A DNA stretch of 64,000 nt. It comes from Heligmosomoides polygyrus polygyrus (taxonomy: Eukaryota > Nematoda > Chromadorea > Rhabditida > Heligmosomidae). The translations under genes and the position numbers were made by a program. The notes beneath the pieces were generated by a model. It saw nothing but the letters and a program-made list of their open reading frames with translations, searched no databases and was not told the DNA's origin. The stretch is from positions 20,095,706 through 20,159,705 of the forward strand of contig OX377204.1 of assembly GCA_947396885.1 (NCBI GenBank), given 5' to 3'. Of the stretch, positions 11,801 to 21,393 are shown piece after piece (the stretch's first letter is position 1; every line of letters begins with the position of its first letter).

Positions 11801-14800
11801 AAGCAATGAAGTGAGATCTGTGCTTAAGGCTCAAGCCACTTAAGAGGAGACCGGTCCTCATCATCAGGCGACCTTAACCCATTTTTCTTTGAGAGCCCAA
11901 AGTCCTATAGCCATGTGCTTTCAGCCTACGAAGCTGATCCACACCTCATTGGCTCAACGCTGGGACGAGTCGCTGGCCGGATACGAGATGCTCGCTATGC
12001 TATCGACAGCCGGGAGTATTTCCTGGCTCAGAACGATCATCCACATCATCGAAACGGCGGCGCCAAGAGCCCACTGAGCAAGGTAAGAACGACTTACTAC
12101 AGTACACGTTCTTGTGAGATCAATTAGGTTGAATCGAAAAGTTCTGCATGTGTGATGTTGTAGATGTCCCAGACGTACGAATGGGTTCACTGCTTTTGCA
12201 ACCACTACGTGTAAAAAATGTGTAATTTCAGAGGCATAAAAATATTCAATAACTCTTTCAAAACCGAAACATTTGAAGTTATTTTTACGGAAGAAATGTT
12301 CGATTTTCGTATAACGAAGCTTATGGTTGGACCTCTGCAACCCTATATCAGAACTGTATCGAAATTGCGACCCTGCATAAAGACGTCTGCCTGATCGTGA
12401 AACTGCGAAATTCTAAAATCGCCTTCTTTGAACTGGAGATCAAGGATGAAGTGTGACGTTAGTCAACCCAATTTGAGGGGATGCACCATGCATTCTACAT
12501 AACCCTACGAGATGTCCTAGAGGAAATTTCGATGAGCATTTGGCCACACAACCACTTGCGGTGGTCAACCTACGAAAAAGTCAGTGTTTTATCCATTCCA
12601 AAAGTGTGGAACCAAATCGCAGATCCCGGAAGGATGGAGGGCCTCGTCAGCCTGGCCTAAAAATCCGAACCAAGAACCTGGAATTGGTTGCACTCGACAC
12701 CCAACACCTCTCCCAACTGCTCTCCATGCACTGAAAAATAATATATTAAAATATATTATATACAAAATTGCAAAATTATTGTTTCAAAAGCGTCCCACTG
12801 TGGTAACTAAACGCTCTACCTGTTTAAGTGGCAATCCCAAAAGTCACTTGTGAAATTAAGCCGTGCAAGAAAAGACTAGGAGTACAAGGTTCTAATTTAC
12901 CATTCGCAAACGTCAGGCATGCCGCCTGCACAGCATTGTTTTTCCAAATCTCTCAGAACCCTTACGGACGAGGAATTCTGTTGCATACATATATCAATGT
13001 TGTCTGAGTGGACGTCAAAAATCCCTTCCGACAATTCATGAACATTGACATGCTGACAAAAACATTCTTACTAGTGCATTACCATGGAAAAGATGTAAAA
13101 ACTAACCACGATTAAACGGCTATTTTTGGGGAAATTTATGCTCGTTCAAATTTGGAAGTCAAAATCGATGGAGAATTGTCGTTTCAGAAAATCTGGAACT
13201 ACACACTGCTCGAAGAAGGAAATGGTGTCGTCTTCACCGTGAGATCTCACGATGGTGAGGTTTTTGTACTGCATTCTTCGTGACCTCTTCCACCCTATGA
13301 AATCTGCCGACGATAGTATTCTGCGAACTTTCAGGTGAAGAAGGCTATCCGGGCAACGCGAACATACAGGTCTCGTATGTGCTCACGAACCACAACGAGA
13401 TACTTGTCCAGTACTCGGCCAACGCCGACAAATCCACGTTGATGAATCTGTCGACCAACTTCTACCTCAATCTCGATGGCATCGAGGTGAGCGAGAACAG
13501 GTCTAGTGGCACTGTAAGGGCGGAAAGGGATTAGAAGAACTCTTGCGTCACTACAGACAGTGCAATATAACACCTAGGCTCATGAGGAAGCTGTGGAAAC
13601 AAGGAACATACTTCAGAAGTAGGCGATAGGGTCAACGATCAGAATACTACTCTTCCTATTACAGTTTCTGCGTGGAATGCACAGCTTATGCATAGCTCCT
13701 GGTATTTTGGAATGCGCCATATTCTTTCGTTTCCACCTGCAGCATTCTCGTGGATTTGACCTTCGGGGATCCTTCAGAAGGAAGTTGATATTGGCGTAAA
13801 CACGCCAAGAATTTTTTGTACATTTGTGAGAGGTGTACAAAGCCAACAAGACTTAGGTTGATGCAGCTCTTTAGATGATATGTCAAGCATTCTGTTTTAT
13901 CTAGGGTGCAAAAAAAAACGCTTACAATACTGGTTTTCTTCTGTGAACAAAACAGTATTTCATCATTTCTGCTCAAAGCCTAAAACCTCTCCCATAAACC
14001 GAAATAGCGGCTAGAAAAACTAACGCTATAGATCTCAATGATATGGCCCCGGCCATTATACCGGTAACCTCCCCAAAGTGACAAGAAGTTTTAAAAAAAC
14101 ATTGCTCATCTTTTGGAGGTCAGGCTAAGTTCTAAGTCTGCGATCTGTGCCTCTGAAGAAAAAATCGTGAGGAAAGATTGATTGAATGAATAAAAACAGT
14201 AAGATACAGCGTTAACCAATCCCTGCTCGGGATACGCCACGAATTCTACATTTACGGGATATCGTGGAGCAATTTGAATGCGTAATTGGACTACTCAATA
14301 TTTCGTTACCTAGTCGATAGATAAGTCAGCACATATTTTATCCTTTCCAAGCCAGCCTGGTACGAACTGACCGGAGGATTTGGTTGATATGGGCGGGACC
14401 CGAACCAAGAGTTCTAATTCGGAATTCACGTGACATCCGGCGCATTTTGCAGCTGCGCCACCATGACATGCAAAACTCCTTTTGCTTTGGTTTGCCTTCT
14501 GAAAGCCAACTTATACAATTCAGAGCACCACTCTCGAAAACCACGAGCTCCAAGTGACCGCAACTTCATTTCTGGAGACCGAGAAGGATGGAACCGTTAC
14601 CGGTGAGTTAAAGACTTCAGCTTTATTTTTGGCGAGAAATCTTATTTATAAACTTATCTCTTATAAATTTCTTAACTCTTCTACTTTTTTATCCACTTAT
14701 AGAAGCCGATTTGAGATTGCATTTTCTATTTCCTTCCATATAGCATTGTAGTGGCTAAAAAAATAAGCCGTACCGTTAAATTTTTATTTTTTATTTCGAT

Positions 14801-17800
14801 GACCGTACTGTAAAATAAACATTCCATCAACGTGTTATAAATACTTTGAACTTTTTAAATTTTTATTTTATTTTTAATTTTCTAAAATTTTGTAGACAGT
14901 GTTGCGTTCAAATTTTTTATCGACCGTATCGTCAAACTTTTAATTATTTTTTGTAGCTTTTATCGGGGTAAAATAAGATTTTTGTGGAAAGAATGGTAAT
15001 ATTTTTATTTTTCATTTTTGAAATTTTGTTTACCGTGCCGTAGAATACCCCTTCTTTCAATCGTATTGTGGAACAAACCTTGTGTCGACGTATCGTCAAA
15101 CTTTTAAATTTTTAGACTTCGTGGACGTGAAATAAGCCTTTTGTAGAAAGAATCGTAAAATTTTCATTTTTAATTTTTTAAATCTGTCTACCGTGCTCTA
15201 TAAAAAAACAAACTTTTCTTTGACTGTGTCGCAAGAGATAAACGACCTTTAAAAATCTTGTTATAATATAGATGACCGGACTACTTTCAGGCGAGATAAT
15301 AGACCTGCCCTCAACTTCACGAGGGGCACAGCCGATCAACGACGACACTGCCGGCTCGCTTAATCAGATATATTGCTTCGATCCGCTGCAGACGAAATCG
15401 GCCAAAAAATTTCGACATGTGATTAGGTTCGTCAACTAGCTTCATTCTTGACAAAAGGACTACTGACAGTGGGTAAAGTTACAGAAAAAAGGACTGTAAA
15501 TTGCCGTAAGCTTCTTGGTGTTTTGTAGGATCGAGAGCTGGAGATTAGTTAAAACCAGTCATTATTTTATTTCATTTTATCTTATTTTATAATTTCGTTT
15601 AATTTTATTTTATTTTATTATGTGCAATTTTCACTTTAAACTGAGCAAATCTTGAGCAAAAATAAACGAATTTGATACAGATTTTTATTTTATTTTGTAA
15701 AAGCCGCGTGGTAGCGTAATCGAATAAGGCGCAGACTATCAGACTTCTTTGTGAAGAATGAAACACTGATTTGTTCATCGGCTGGCGATCGCCGATGAAC
15801 AAATCAGTGTTTCATTCTTCACAAAGAGGATGGCGGGAGGCGTTCAATATGTAGTTGACCTATACAACATTGTAGTATTGTACTATACCATATTGTAGTT
15901 GACCTCTTGTGGCCAACCGATGAAAAAGTCGTTTTGTCCTTCTCAGACGAGCTGTGTACCAATTCATCGATTCAGAAGGGGTCGAGGGCAGGATGGTCTC
16001 GGGGTGAAATCCAAACCAATAACCTGGAAACGGTTGCAAACGACAACTGGCGTCTCTTCCGATTGAATTAGCACACGCTCAACGTATATATGTAGTAGAG
16101 GAAGAGCAAGTGTTATAACACTAGAAGAAGCGCTCCTTTGAACACGACAGGGATAGTGAACCACCCATACTTGTATTAGATGGGGTACAAATGAAGGGGG
16201 AACGTCGAAAGATCTGTTGTGTGTGCTCTTACTATTTAGATAGGATACTAAAGCAGTGAACTATCTTTAAGTACATCCCAACCATAGTCCACAAGCTTCA
16301 CCACTTCAGGATCTTCTCGAAGCGCTCAGGAATCGATCTCAACGTCACTTCCACGTTGGGGTAAGTTTGATCGGTGATGCTTATCTTAGAACATACATAT
16401 GGAAAAATTGATCTGTCCGTGTGTCCCAATGTTCATCCATCGGCGCAAATTTAATGACCAACAATAGGGCTTCATATGCCGTCTACTCATCGTCGCCGTC
16501 TGCTTAAGCAGGTACTGTAAGACCCCTGCTACTGCAGCAGCTGAACTGCATCGACTATAGAATCGAAAGTGACCGATATTAGGCGCATTACTGGGCCACT
16601 TGTTTGCTGGCAGTGCATTTATGATTAGAATAACGAGCTGGTGATACAAACCTGCCCTATTCGATAGACGGTCAAGTTTTACTTTTAAACTGAGCCGCAC
16701 CCCTTTTCCAGACTGAGTTGCCCAGTTTTACCAGCCCTAGCACTGTATCTAAAAAAGAAGATTCCGTGAAAGTAGGAGTAGCATTAGAGAATAGCTTTCT
16801 TGTATGTAAGTAGTCGTTGGTTTCAAATCGGTAATGAATTGCAGCAATAATGGTGCAAAGGACAAATTTTAACTTGAGCACCCTACCGCTGAAGTTCAAA
16901 TTGTGCATGCAACACAATTTCCATTAGACAGGCATTTCACAAAACTCTTAAAAATTGAATGAAGAACTAATAAAACTGTAACATTTATGGATGCAAAACT
17001 GAATAGAGTGTGAGTGTACATATGTACGGTCCAACCAATATCTCTGCCATAATCCAAGATGCAAGATGCAGGTCTATAGGTGTCATTCTACATTACAGTC
17101 TACGAGTAACCGTGCGTAAGGCTTTCATTTTGAAAGTTTTTACACAAGGTATTTGGTCGTCATGAATGGAGAGTGGAATCGTCTCTCTCTGTACCCACAC
17201 TGCACCCATACTCTCTATGTAGAGTGGCATCCATAAGTGTTACAGTTTCAGTTAATCTTTATAGACCCGTAGCTCGTTGTTTAACTATGTGGTTGATTAC
17301 AATGATATTTACAATTCCGACATTTACGTGGCCTGGTAGTCAATGTGGCCTACATAGGAAGCTCGGAACGCGCCAGCCAATCACAACCCCTACCATACCC
17401 ACTCCTTCTGTATGGCAGCCATGTTCACTGCCGCAACTCTGGATTGTTGGCTACTTTGACACGAGTAGCTTGGATGAGCGCATCTCGAAGTTCCTTCCAC
17501 TGCCGAGTTCTGTTGGGGCGGACCACACTGAACGGGGTTTCGTCCAGAGTGGTGCGTATAGAATCTGTGCTCTTCTGATTGGCGGTTGTGTTTCCGCCTC
17601 TTTAGGCAGGCCACATTGAAGACTGGCACCATGTTTGTTCAATTTTTTATTTAGTAGTAAAACTTTATGACGGCTTTCCTCTTAGGAACCATAGAATTAG
17701 CAATTCTGACTACTTCACTTACTATTAGCATAATGCTTGGAGTTGGCACTTTTAAATAGGAACCTATGAGCTTTTGTTCTCGCAAAATTTTCTCTCCCAA

Positions 17801-18165
17801 TTTAACATTTCCCATCTGCTAGGGTAATATAATTTTTGAGCAGTGGTCGAAATTTATCAAAGCCTCAAGGTACCTTTACATACCTCTATTTCATCAGGTG
17901 TGTCCGCTTCGATGCCGGCTCCGAACTCGATGGCGTTGTTGGCAAGCAAGGCAGATGTCATAGGCAACGGTCTGCGTTCGTCATAGGCTGTCGAGGATAT
18001 GAAGACGCCTGTAATCAGGTGAGAGGATCTGAGGGCCATCTGAAGAGCTGGCAATAGACGAAGAATCGAGCCCTCGTATTTCAGACGCACTTCCCGCCGA
18101 TCTCACTTCGACCCGATCAGTTGTACCAGCATATTACGATATACCGTTTCTCGTTGGTGGAATAG
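8764..18165 (+). CDS. Aldose 1-epimerase (galactose mutarotase) family gene, catalytic residues lost
   Basis: Nine exons: 8764-8877, 11925-12082, 13188-13254, 13335-13486, 14524-14602, 15291-15426, 16310-16360, 17898-18018, 18085-18165(stop TAG). Every junction is AG/GT with matching phase, giving 318 residues; human GALM has about 342, so only roughly 25 N-terminal residues (upstream exon or exons, not found) are missing. Family landmarks appear in order: NxGATV, GRVAxRI, GEEGYPG, YxLT, MNLSxxFYLNLDG, a C-terminal DAxNQ..FPP.SLRPxxxYxH. Known enzymes of the family interconvert alpha and beta anomers of hexoses using two His, one Asp and one Glu. Here those four align to Asn, Asn, Asn and Gly, while the framework Arg of GRVAxRI is kept. 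Because the reading frame and splicing are intact, I infer a non-catalytic paralogue (pseudoenzyme) and not a pseudogene; sugar binding is possible but unproven. No clear start codon or promoter was identified. Confidence 0.9.
9530..9797 (+). mobile_element. Short deletion copy of the 865-bp TIR element (in mutarotase intron 1)
   Basis: About 265 bp bounded by ATGTACCATTTTCTTCAAAT and an inverted TGAGGTAAAAGTGGTATATA end. Shares the AGAAACTCTCC and internal ACAGATCAAGCTA blocks with the longer copies. Confidence 0.55.
10205..10326. repeat. Long near-perfect hairpin in mutarotase intron 1
   Basis: Arms of about 55 bases (left TTTAATTCAATGGGGAAAAG..., right ...CTTTCCCCATTGAATTAAAT) differ at only a few positions and enclose an 11-base loop (GTGCGCGATCA). 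Flanks give no clear target duplication. It could be a small palindromic MITE or a source of a hairpin RNA. Confidence 0.8.
10374..10670 (-). mobile_element. SINE family 1 copy in mutarotase intron 1
   Basis: Near complete, antisense to the host gene, with an 11-base G run at 10585-10595 inside the head. Confidence 0.85.
10700..11900. other. Mutarotase intron 1, remaining part
   Basis: Holds a 15-base C run at 11385-11399 and a CCCCCCACC stretch at 11200. The 11480-11720 stretch is open in several frames and is GC-rich; I see no family. No additional exon is needed between exons 1 and 2. Confidence 0.4.
11925..12082 (+). CDS. Mutarotase-like gene, exon 2 (first catalytic His position is Asn)
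   Basis: Acceptor GCTTTCAG at 11917-11924, donor GTAAGA at 12083. It encodes the LIGSTLGRVAGRI segment (substrate-Arg region retained) and then NDHPHHRNGG, where family members read N-x-LHGG. The catalytic His of LHGG (His107 in human GALM) is Asn here, although three His residues lie just upstream. Confidence 0.88.
12472..12730 (-). mobile_element. SINE family 1 copy in mutarotase intron 2
   Basis: Diverged but collinear (GGGGATGCACCATGCATTCT to CAACTGCTCTCCATGCAC), antisense to the gene. Confidence 0.8.
13188..13254 (+). CDS. Mutarotase-like gene, exon 3
   Basis: Acceptor GTTTCAG ends at 13187 and donor GTGAGG starts at 13255. Twenty-two codons plus one base, equivalent to the KVLWTP...GVQFSxxSPDG strand pair of mutarotases; the final split Gly starts the GEEGYPG motif of the next exon. 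Confidence 0.85.
13335..13486 (+). CDS. Mutarotase-like gene, exon 4 (second catalytic His position is Asn)
   Basis: Acceptor CTTTCAG, donor GTGAGC at 13487. It carries GEEGYPGN and VSYVLTNHNE followed by MNLSTNFYLNLDG. In active enzymes the last motif is VNLTNHSYFNLAG, so the catalytic His (human His176) is replaced by Asn while the surrounding residues are conserved. Confidence 0.92.
14204..14475 (-). mobile_element. SINE family 1 copy in mutarotase intron 4
   Basis: Diverged, antisense to the gene; its head ends about 50 bases before exon 5. Confidence 0.75.
14524..14602 (+). CDS. Mutarotase-like gene, exon 5
   Basis: Acceptor ACAATTCAG ends at 14523 and donor GTGAGT starts at 14603. It encodes the NHELQVTATSFLETEKDGTVTG segment, matching the DHEVTIEADxYLPVDExLIPTG strand region of the family. 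Confidence 0.88.
14921..15250 (+). repeat. Degenerate ~165-bp tandem repeat in mutarotase intron 5
   Basis: Two adjacent copies start at CGACCGTATCGTCAAAC (14921) and CGACGTATCGTCAAAC (15086); each continues with GAAAGAATsGTAA and TACCGTGC blocks. A further, weaker copy extends up to about 14760. Very AT-rich. Confidence 0.6.
15291..15426 (+). CDS. Mutarotase-like gene, exon 6 (catalytic Asp position is Asn)
   Basis: Acceptor CTACTTTCAG ends at 15290; donor GTTCGT at 15427 is the weakest in the gene. Contains LNQIYCF where relatives read FDHNFCL, so the catalytic Asp (human Asp243) is Asn and the following His is Gln. The Cys and the aromatic after it are kept, which anchors the alignment. 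Confidence 0.87.
15747..15826. repeat. Perfect 36-bp hairpin made of SINE sequence
   Basis: 15747-15782 is the exact inverted complement of 15791-15826 with an 8-base spacer TGGCGATC. Both arms are SINE family 1 body sequence. Confidence 0.85.
15791..16080 (-). mobile_element. SINE family 1 copy in mutarotase intron 6
   Basis: Antisense copy whose GCCGATGAACAAATCAGTG region is also present in inverted form at 15747-15782, forming a perfect hairpin. Confidence 0.7.
16310..16360 (+). CDS. Mutarotase-like gene, exon 7 (51 bp)
   Basis: Acceptor CACTTCAG, donor GTAAGT at 16361. Short in-phase exon encoding the SGIDLNVTSTLG strand, equivalent to SGRxLEVYTTQPG in relatives. Confidence 0.83.
16370..17890. 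other. Mutarotase intron 7
   Basis: No repeat I recognise. Open frames at 17173-17640 overlap on both strands, which suggests decayed repeat. Confidence 0.4.
17898..18018 (+). CDS. Mutarotase-like gene, exon 8 (catalytic Glu position is Gly)
   Basis: Acceptor TTTCATCAG ends at 17897 and donor GTGAGA starts at 18019. It encodes CVRFDAGSELDG (family VQFYTGNFLDG) and AFVIGCRGYEDACNQ, aligned with GLCLETQNWPDAVNQ. The general base Glu (human Glu307) is Gly, with DAxNQ retained four residues on. Confidence 0.92.
18085..18165 (+). CDS. Mutarotase-like gene, last exon
   Basis: Acceptor CGTATTTCAG ends at 18084; stop TAG at 18163-18165. Encodes HFPPISLRPDQLYQHITIY, the typical FPPVLLRPGExYxHxTxYxF C-terminus of mutarotases. 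No clear polyadenylation signal was noted directly downstream. Confidence 0.92.
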   Translation, partial: THFPPISLRPDQLYQHITIYRFSLVE

Positions 18166-18362
18166 CCACAGTGTGAATTTGTGCCTGAAGTGTATAAAGT
18201 CTGTTTGTCGTCGCCGTTTGAATGAATTTGATCAAAGCTGAATTGAGTGACTCTCAAACATCTGATTGGACCACCACACAGCTTTCTCACTTATTAGGTC
18301 GTACCAAAAGCTTTCACCGCTTTGACTATCTAATTTCGAATGTCTATAACCTTATTTTGGCT

Positions 18363-18650
18363 CAATTAGTGCACTCGGAGTACGTGCCGGTTGTCGCGCT
18401 CGCTCGATACCAGGTTCTTGACTCGGATTTCCCGTCAAGCCTTCTATCCCTTCCGGACAGTGAACTGGTACCAACCACACTTATCTGCAGAAAGGGTAGA
18501 GCGCTGACTTGTTCATCGGCTAGCTACTGCAACTCGTTGTGTAAGCCAGTTACACATTCAAATTGCTCCATGACATCAAGTATGTAGAAGTAGAATGCCT
18601 AGCGCATCCCAAAGGGGATTGAATGACGCTGTCCTTAATCCTTTCATAAC
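18363..18650 (+). mobile_element. SINE family 1 copy
   Basis: B box TCTTGACTCGGATTTCCC and tail CTGTCCTTAATCCTTT; lies 200 bases after the mutarotase stop. Confidence 0.8.
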
Positions 18651-18961
18651 CTCGTTTATGTTTAGTCATTTTAAATACTAAATAAAAAATATTTCCTTTT
18701 GTCTACATTTTCCAATAGAACACGATACTAAGAATTTCTTAGTTGTAAGTAATTGGGCAGTGGTTCGAGCTCGCTAGCAGTTTTAGTAGTGAGAGCTATC
18801 GGAATATCCTCTTGTACACGATGAAATCCTCTTTCACCCAATCGCCTACGCGATCGTCTAATGTAAACACTGTTATTCATGATTTAGGGTTCTGTATCTC
18901 TAGTTCAAAGTGCTTCATGTCAGTAATTCACTGCTCAGCTCTTAGGCTGCGTCTTCCCAAT

Positions 18962-19235
18962 GAGGCGCATGGTAGTGCAGTGGGAGGATTCGCAAGCGGT
19001 CACATGCAGATTCCAGGTTCTTGGTTCGAATTTCTCTCCCAAGCCAACTAAGCCTTCCACCTCTTTAATTAATGCCAGATTTGCCTGAAAAGAACAAAGC
19101 ACTGACTTGTACACTGGTTGCCCACTGCACGTCACTGTATCACCCAAACACATTCAAATTCATCAGATTCCGTAGAAGTTCATAGAATGCGTGGCGCATC
19201 CCCGAACATATTGTGTAGCGTTGTTTTTTATTTTA
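18962..19235 (+). mobile_element. SINE family 1 copy
   Basis: B box TTGGTTCGAATTTCTC is closer to the tRNA consensus than in most copies; 3' end CGTGGCGCATCCCCGAAC. Confidence 0.8.
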
Positions 19236-19710
19236 ATTTCTCGTCATTATAAGTGCTGACTTTTAATTAAATTTCGATATAGCGTTGTAGCGATATCTTC
19301 TGATATATCGAGTTTAAACCCATAAATCTACTTTACACTAAAATCTGTATTGCAAAAAATGAGTTAAGTCTAAATCGAGGAAAAATCTAAGTCACTCAAA
19401 CTTTGGAATACATCTCATGTGTTCTATAATAGTTTAAAACTGCTTTTTTTCTCTTCATAAAGATGTCAACACATCTACTCTGCCAAAGCGGGAAAATCCA
19501 AGTCACCAAAACGACGGAAACTTTCTGCCCGATCTAGTGCACTAAGAGAACGGTTGGAAGAACACGATTGAATCTACAGAAAGAATATACGTTTAGAAAT
19601 GGCGAGCTGGGAACTATTCCCCTTGATCACAGAGGCCAGATTTTTCAGTACAGTGAAGCGAAGAACTTGAACGACCGTGTCCCCCGGACTGGCTTAGGTC
19701 TCCAAATACA
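19236..19710. other. No gene seen
   Basis: AT-rich, with stops in all frames. Confidence 0.4.
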
Positions 19711-20035
19711 AGAATTCATATGAGGTCCGCCAGAAGTGATCAAGAGATAGTTCCAAATCGGTAATCGCGATCAAAGGATCGTCATGGCGCTGCATTGTGA
19801 AAAGACGTGGTCTTTTGCCCTTACAGAGGAGGACAACTGCTTTGCTAAGACTTCTGAAGATATTGGTTATCTGTGCAGAATGGAGGTCGCGGCTTCAAGA
19901 CTAATCGTAAGAACTTTTTCTTCAATTGCAGCTATGGGTAACGTGGTCAAGATGTGACAATTAACTCCCGCTGGATCACGAATTTCCACACCTTCTGGAG
20001 CTCCGCCTCGTTGGGGACTCGTCTGTCGTATTCTA
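19711..20035. repeat. Duplicated heat-shock-gene upstream segment, copy A
   Basis: This segment is clearly similar base for base to 27053-27395, the region upstream of the small heat-shock protein gene, with small indels. The match starts at the GAATTC-TATGAG motif and runs through the CTGGATCACGAATT block and a TTC-x-GGAGC motif to the CTCGTTGGG block. About 22-25 bases containing the TATA box of the other copy are missing here. It ends directly against the H2B relic. Confidence 0.8.
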
Positions 20036-20052
20036 CCATATCGACGAAGCTG

Positions 20053-20304
20053 TCCGCCAAGAGTGCGAAGAAGAAGTAATTCGACACTGGTCTGTCGTCC
20101 AAGGCCATGTCGACCATGAATTCGTTCGTCAACGACATATTCGAACGTATCGCCGCTGAAGCGTTTCGCTTGGCGCTGTACAACAAGAGTTCGACAATCT
20201 CGTCCCGCGAGATTCAGACTGCTGTGCGTCTGTCCGGTGGACTTGCCAAGCACGCCGTCTCCGAGGGCACCAAGGCCGTCACAAAGTACACATCAAGCAA
20301 GTGA
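20053..20304 (+). pseudogene. Histone H2B pseudogene (internal deletion, stop codon)
   Basis: From 20080 to the stop at 20302-20304 the sequence encodes the C-terminal half of H2[23 protein letters not shown], then [14 protein letters not shown] and the diagnostic [19 protein letters not shown] end. Immediately upstream, SAKSAKKK-like basic tail codons (20053-20076) run into an in-frame TAA at 20077 and the whole first helix (KESYxxYIYKVLKQVHP) is missing. The LLLPGE turn before the last helix has lost two residues (LSGG), and conserved His and Arg of LAHYNKRS are Leu and Ser. No start codon was found. Downstream I saw no canonical histone stem-loop. It cannot make a nucleosome-competent H2B; a Met at 20107 could start only a fragment. 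Confidence 0.85.
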
Positions 20305-20579
20305 TCGTCCCGTTTATCCGTTTCATGGTCTCATCGTGGCGCGTTGTATTGCGTTTATTGTTCGGCCTGTATCGATGTGTATTGCTGTCGAGGTTTGATA
20401 AAACGGTACATGTCGCGATGGTGAGCAGCATTGGTGGGTGGGAGCGCGTCAATCAATAATAACCAACAGAGCACAGACGAACACATGCCAACCGACCAGG
20501 GTACCGACTGCACATGCCCTCTCTGAAAGACATGCCCATTCAATGCGGTTTGATTGGATGTGCGTTCCAATCTCAAAAA

Positions 20580-21205
20580 TATCGTGTTCGGACACCTCCG
20601 TGCATTTGGAAAATAACAAGATGATCACTTCCTCGGTATTGTGTGCTCTAGGAAGCCGATGGACCTAGCACCATGTAACAGAACTGAGTTGTTGTTTTTT
20701 TATTGAAAAAAGAGAAGGTAGGGCATTGTTTTGTAAATCTGGTGGTGCTGTTACGATGCGCAAACTTTGCGCGACAGCGAGGTGAGCGAGCAGAAAATTT
20801 GGATAAGATCTTCCTTTCTGGATGATTACAAAGATGGCTAATCTTCGTCGAAGGATCATTTTTGTTGTTTAGAAAGGTATCGCTGGTGCTACTCAGGATT
20901 AAGACATACGAGCAATGCATTGATTTCATTCAGCAAGGCAAGGATTTAGAGTCTCCAGGAGAATGTCTTAAACGTATTCCTATACCTTGTGAGCTATATC
21001 AAGCTCAAATGTTTGTACCAAACGGGTTTTATAGGCAAAAAAACAGCAAACAACAGCTTTCACGGACACCGAAACAGTTGAGATTGAATAGAGTTGCAAT
21101 CATTTGTGATTTGAATTTTAATATCTATAACGGCGGAAATTCTCGGCTCGACCTAATAATTCTGTTTTAAATCATGGAAGCTCACTGAACGCGTGTGCTC
21201 ACACT
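20580..21205 (+). repeat. Inverted repeat pair, left copy
   Basis: Matches 24570-23985 on the opposite strand. Shared blocks: GCAAACTTTGCGCGACAGCGAGGTG, CTTCGTCGAAGGATCATTTT, AAGCTCACTGAACGCG at the ends. Not coding. Confidence 0.75.
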
Positions 21206-21393
21206 TGTTTTTCTGAAACCTTCGGAAATCCCACACAGCTTTACTATTATCCATTTTATAAGGCATGGCCTTTCACACTTTGAATGCGAAATGGCTCAAT
21301 CCTAGTTGGACAGCTCTCCTTCCATAAAGGAGAATAAATTGAATTGCAGAGTTGCATGTCACTCATCATCCATTTGAAATAAGATTTTGATTA

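Noticed and set aside
20107..20304. Functional histone H2B starting at Met 20107
   Set aside because: Lacks the tail and first helix, has residue changes at invariant positions and a two-residue deletion before the last helix.
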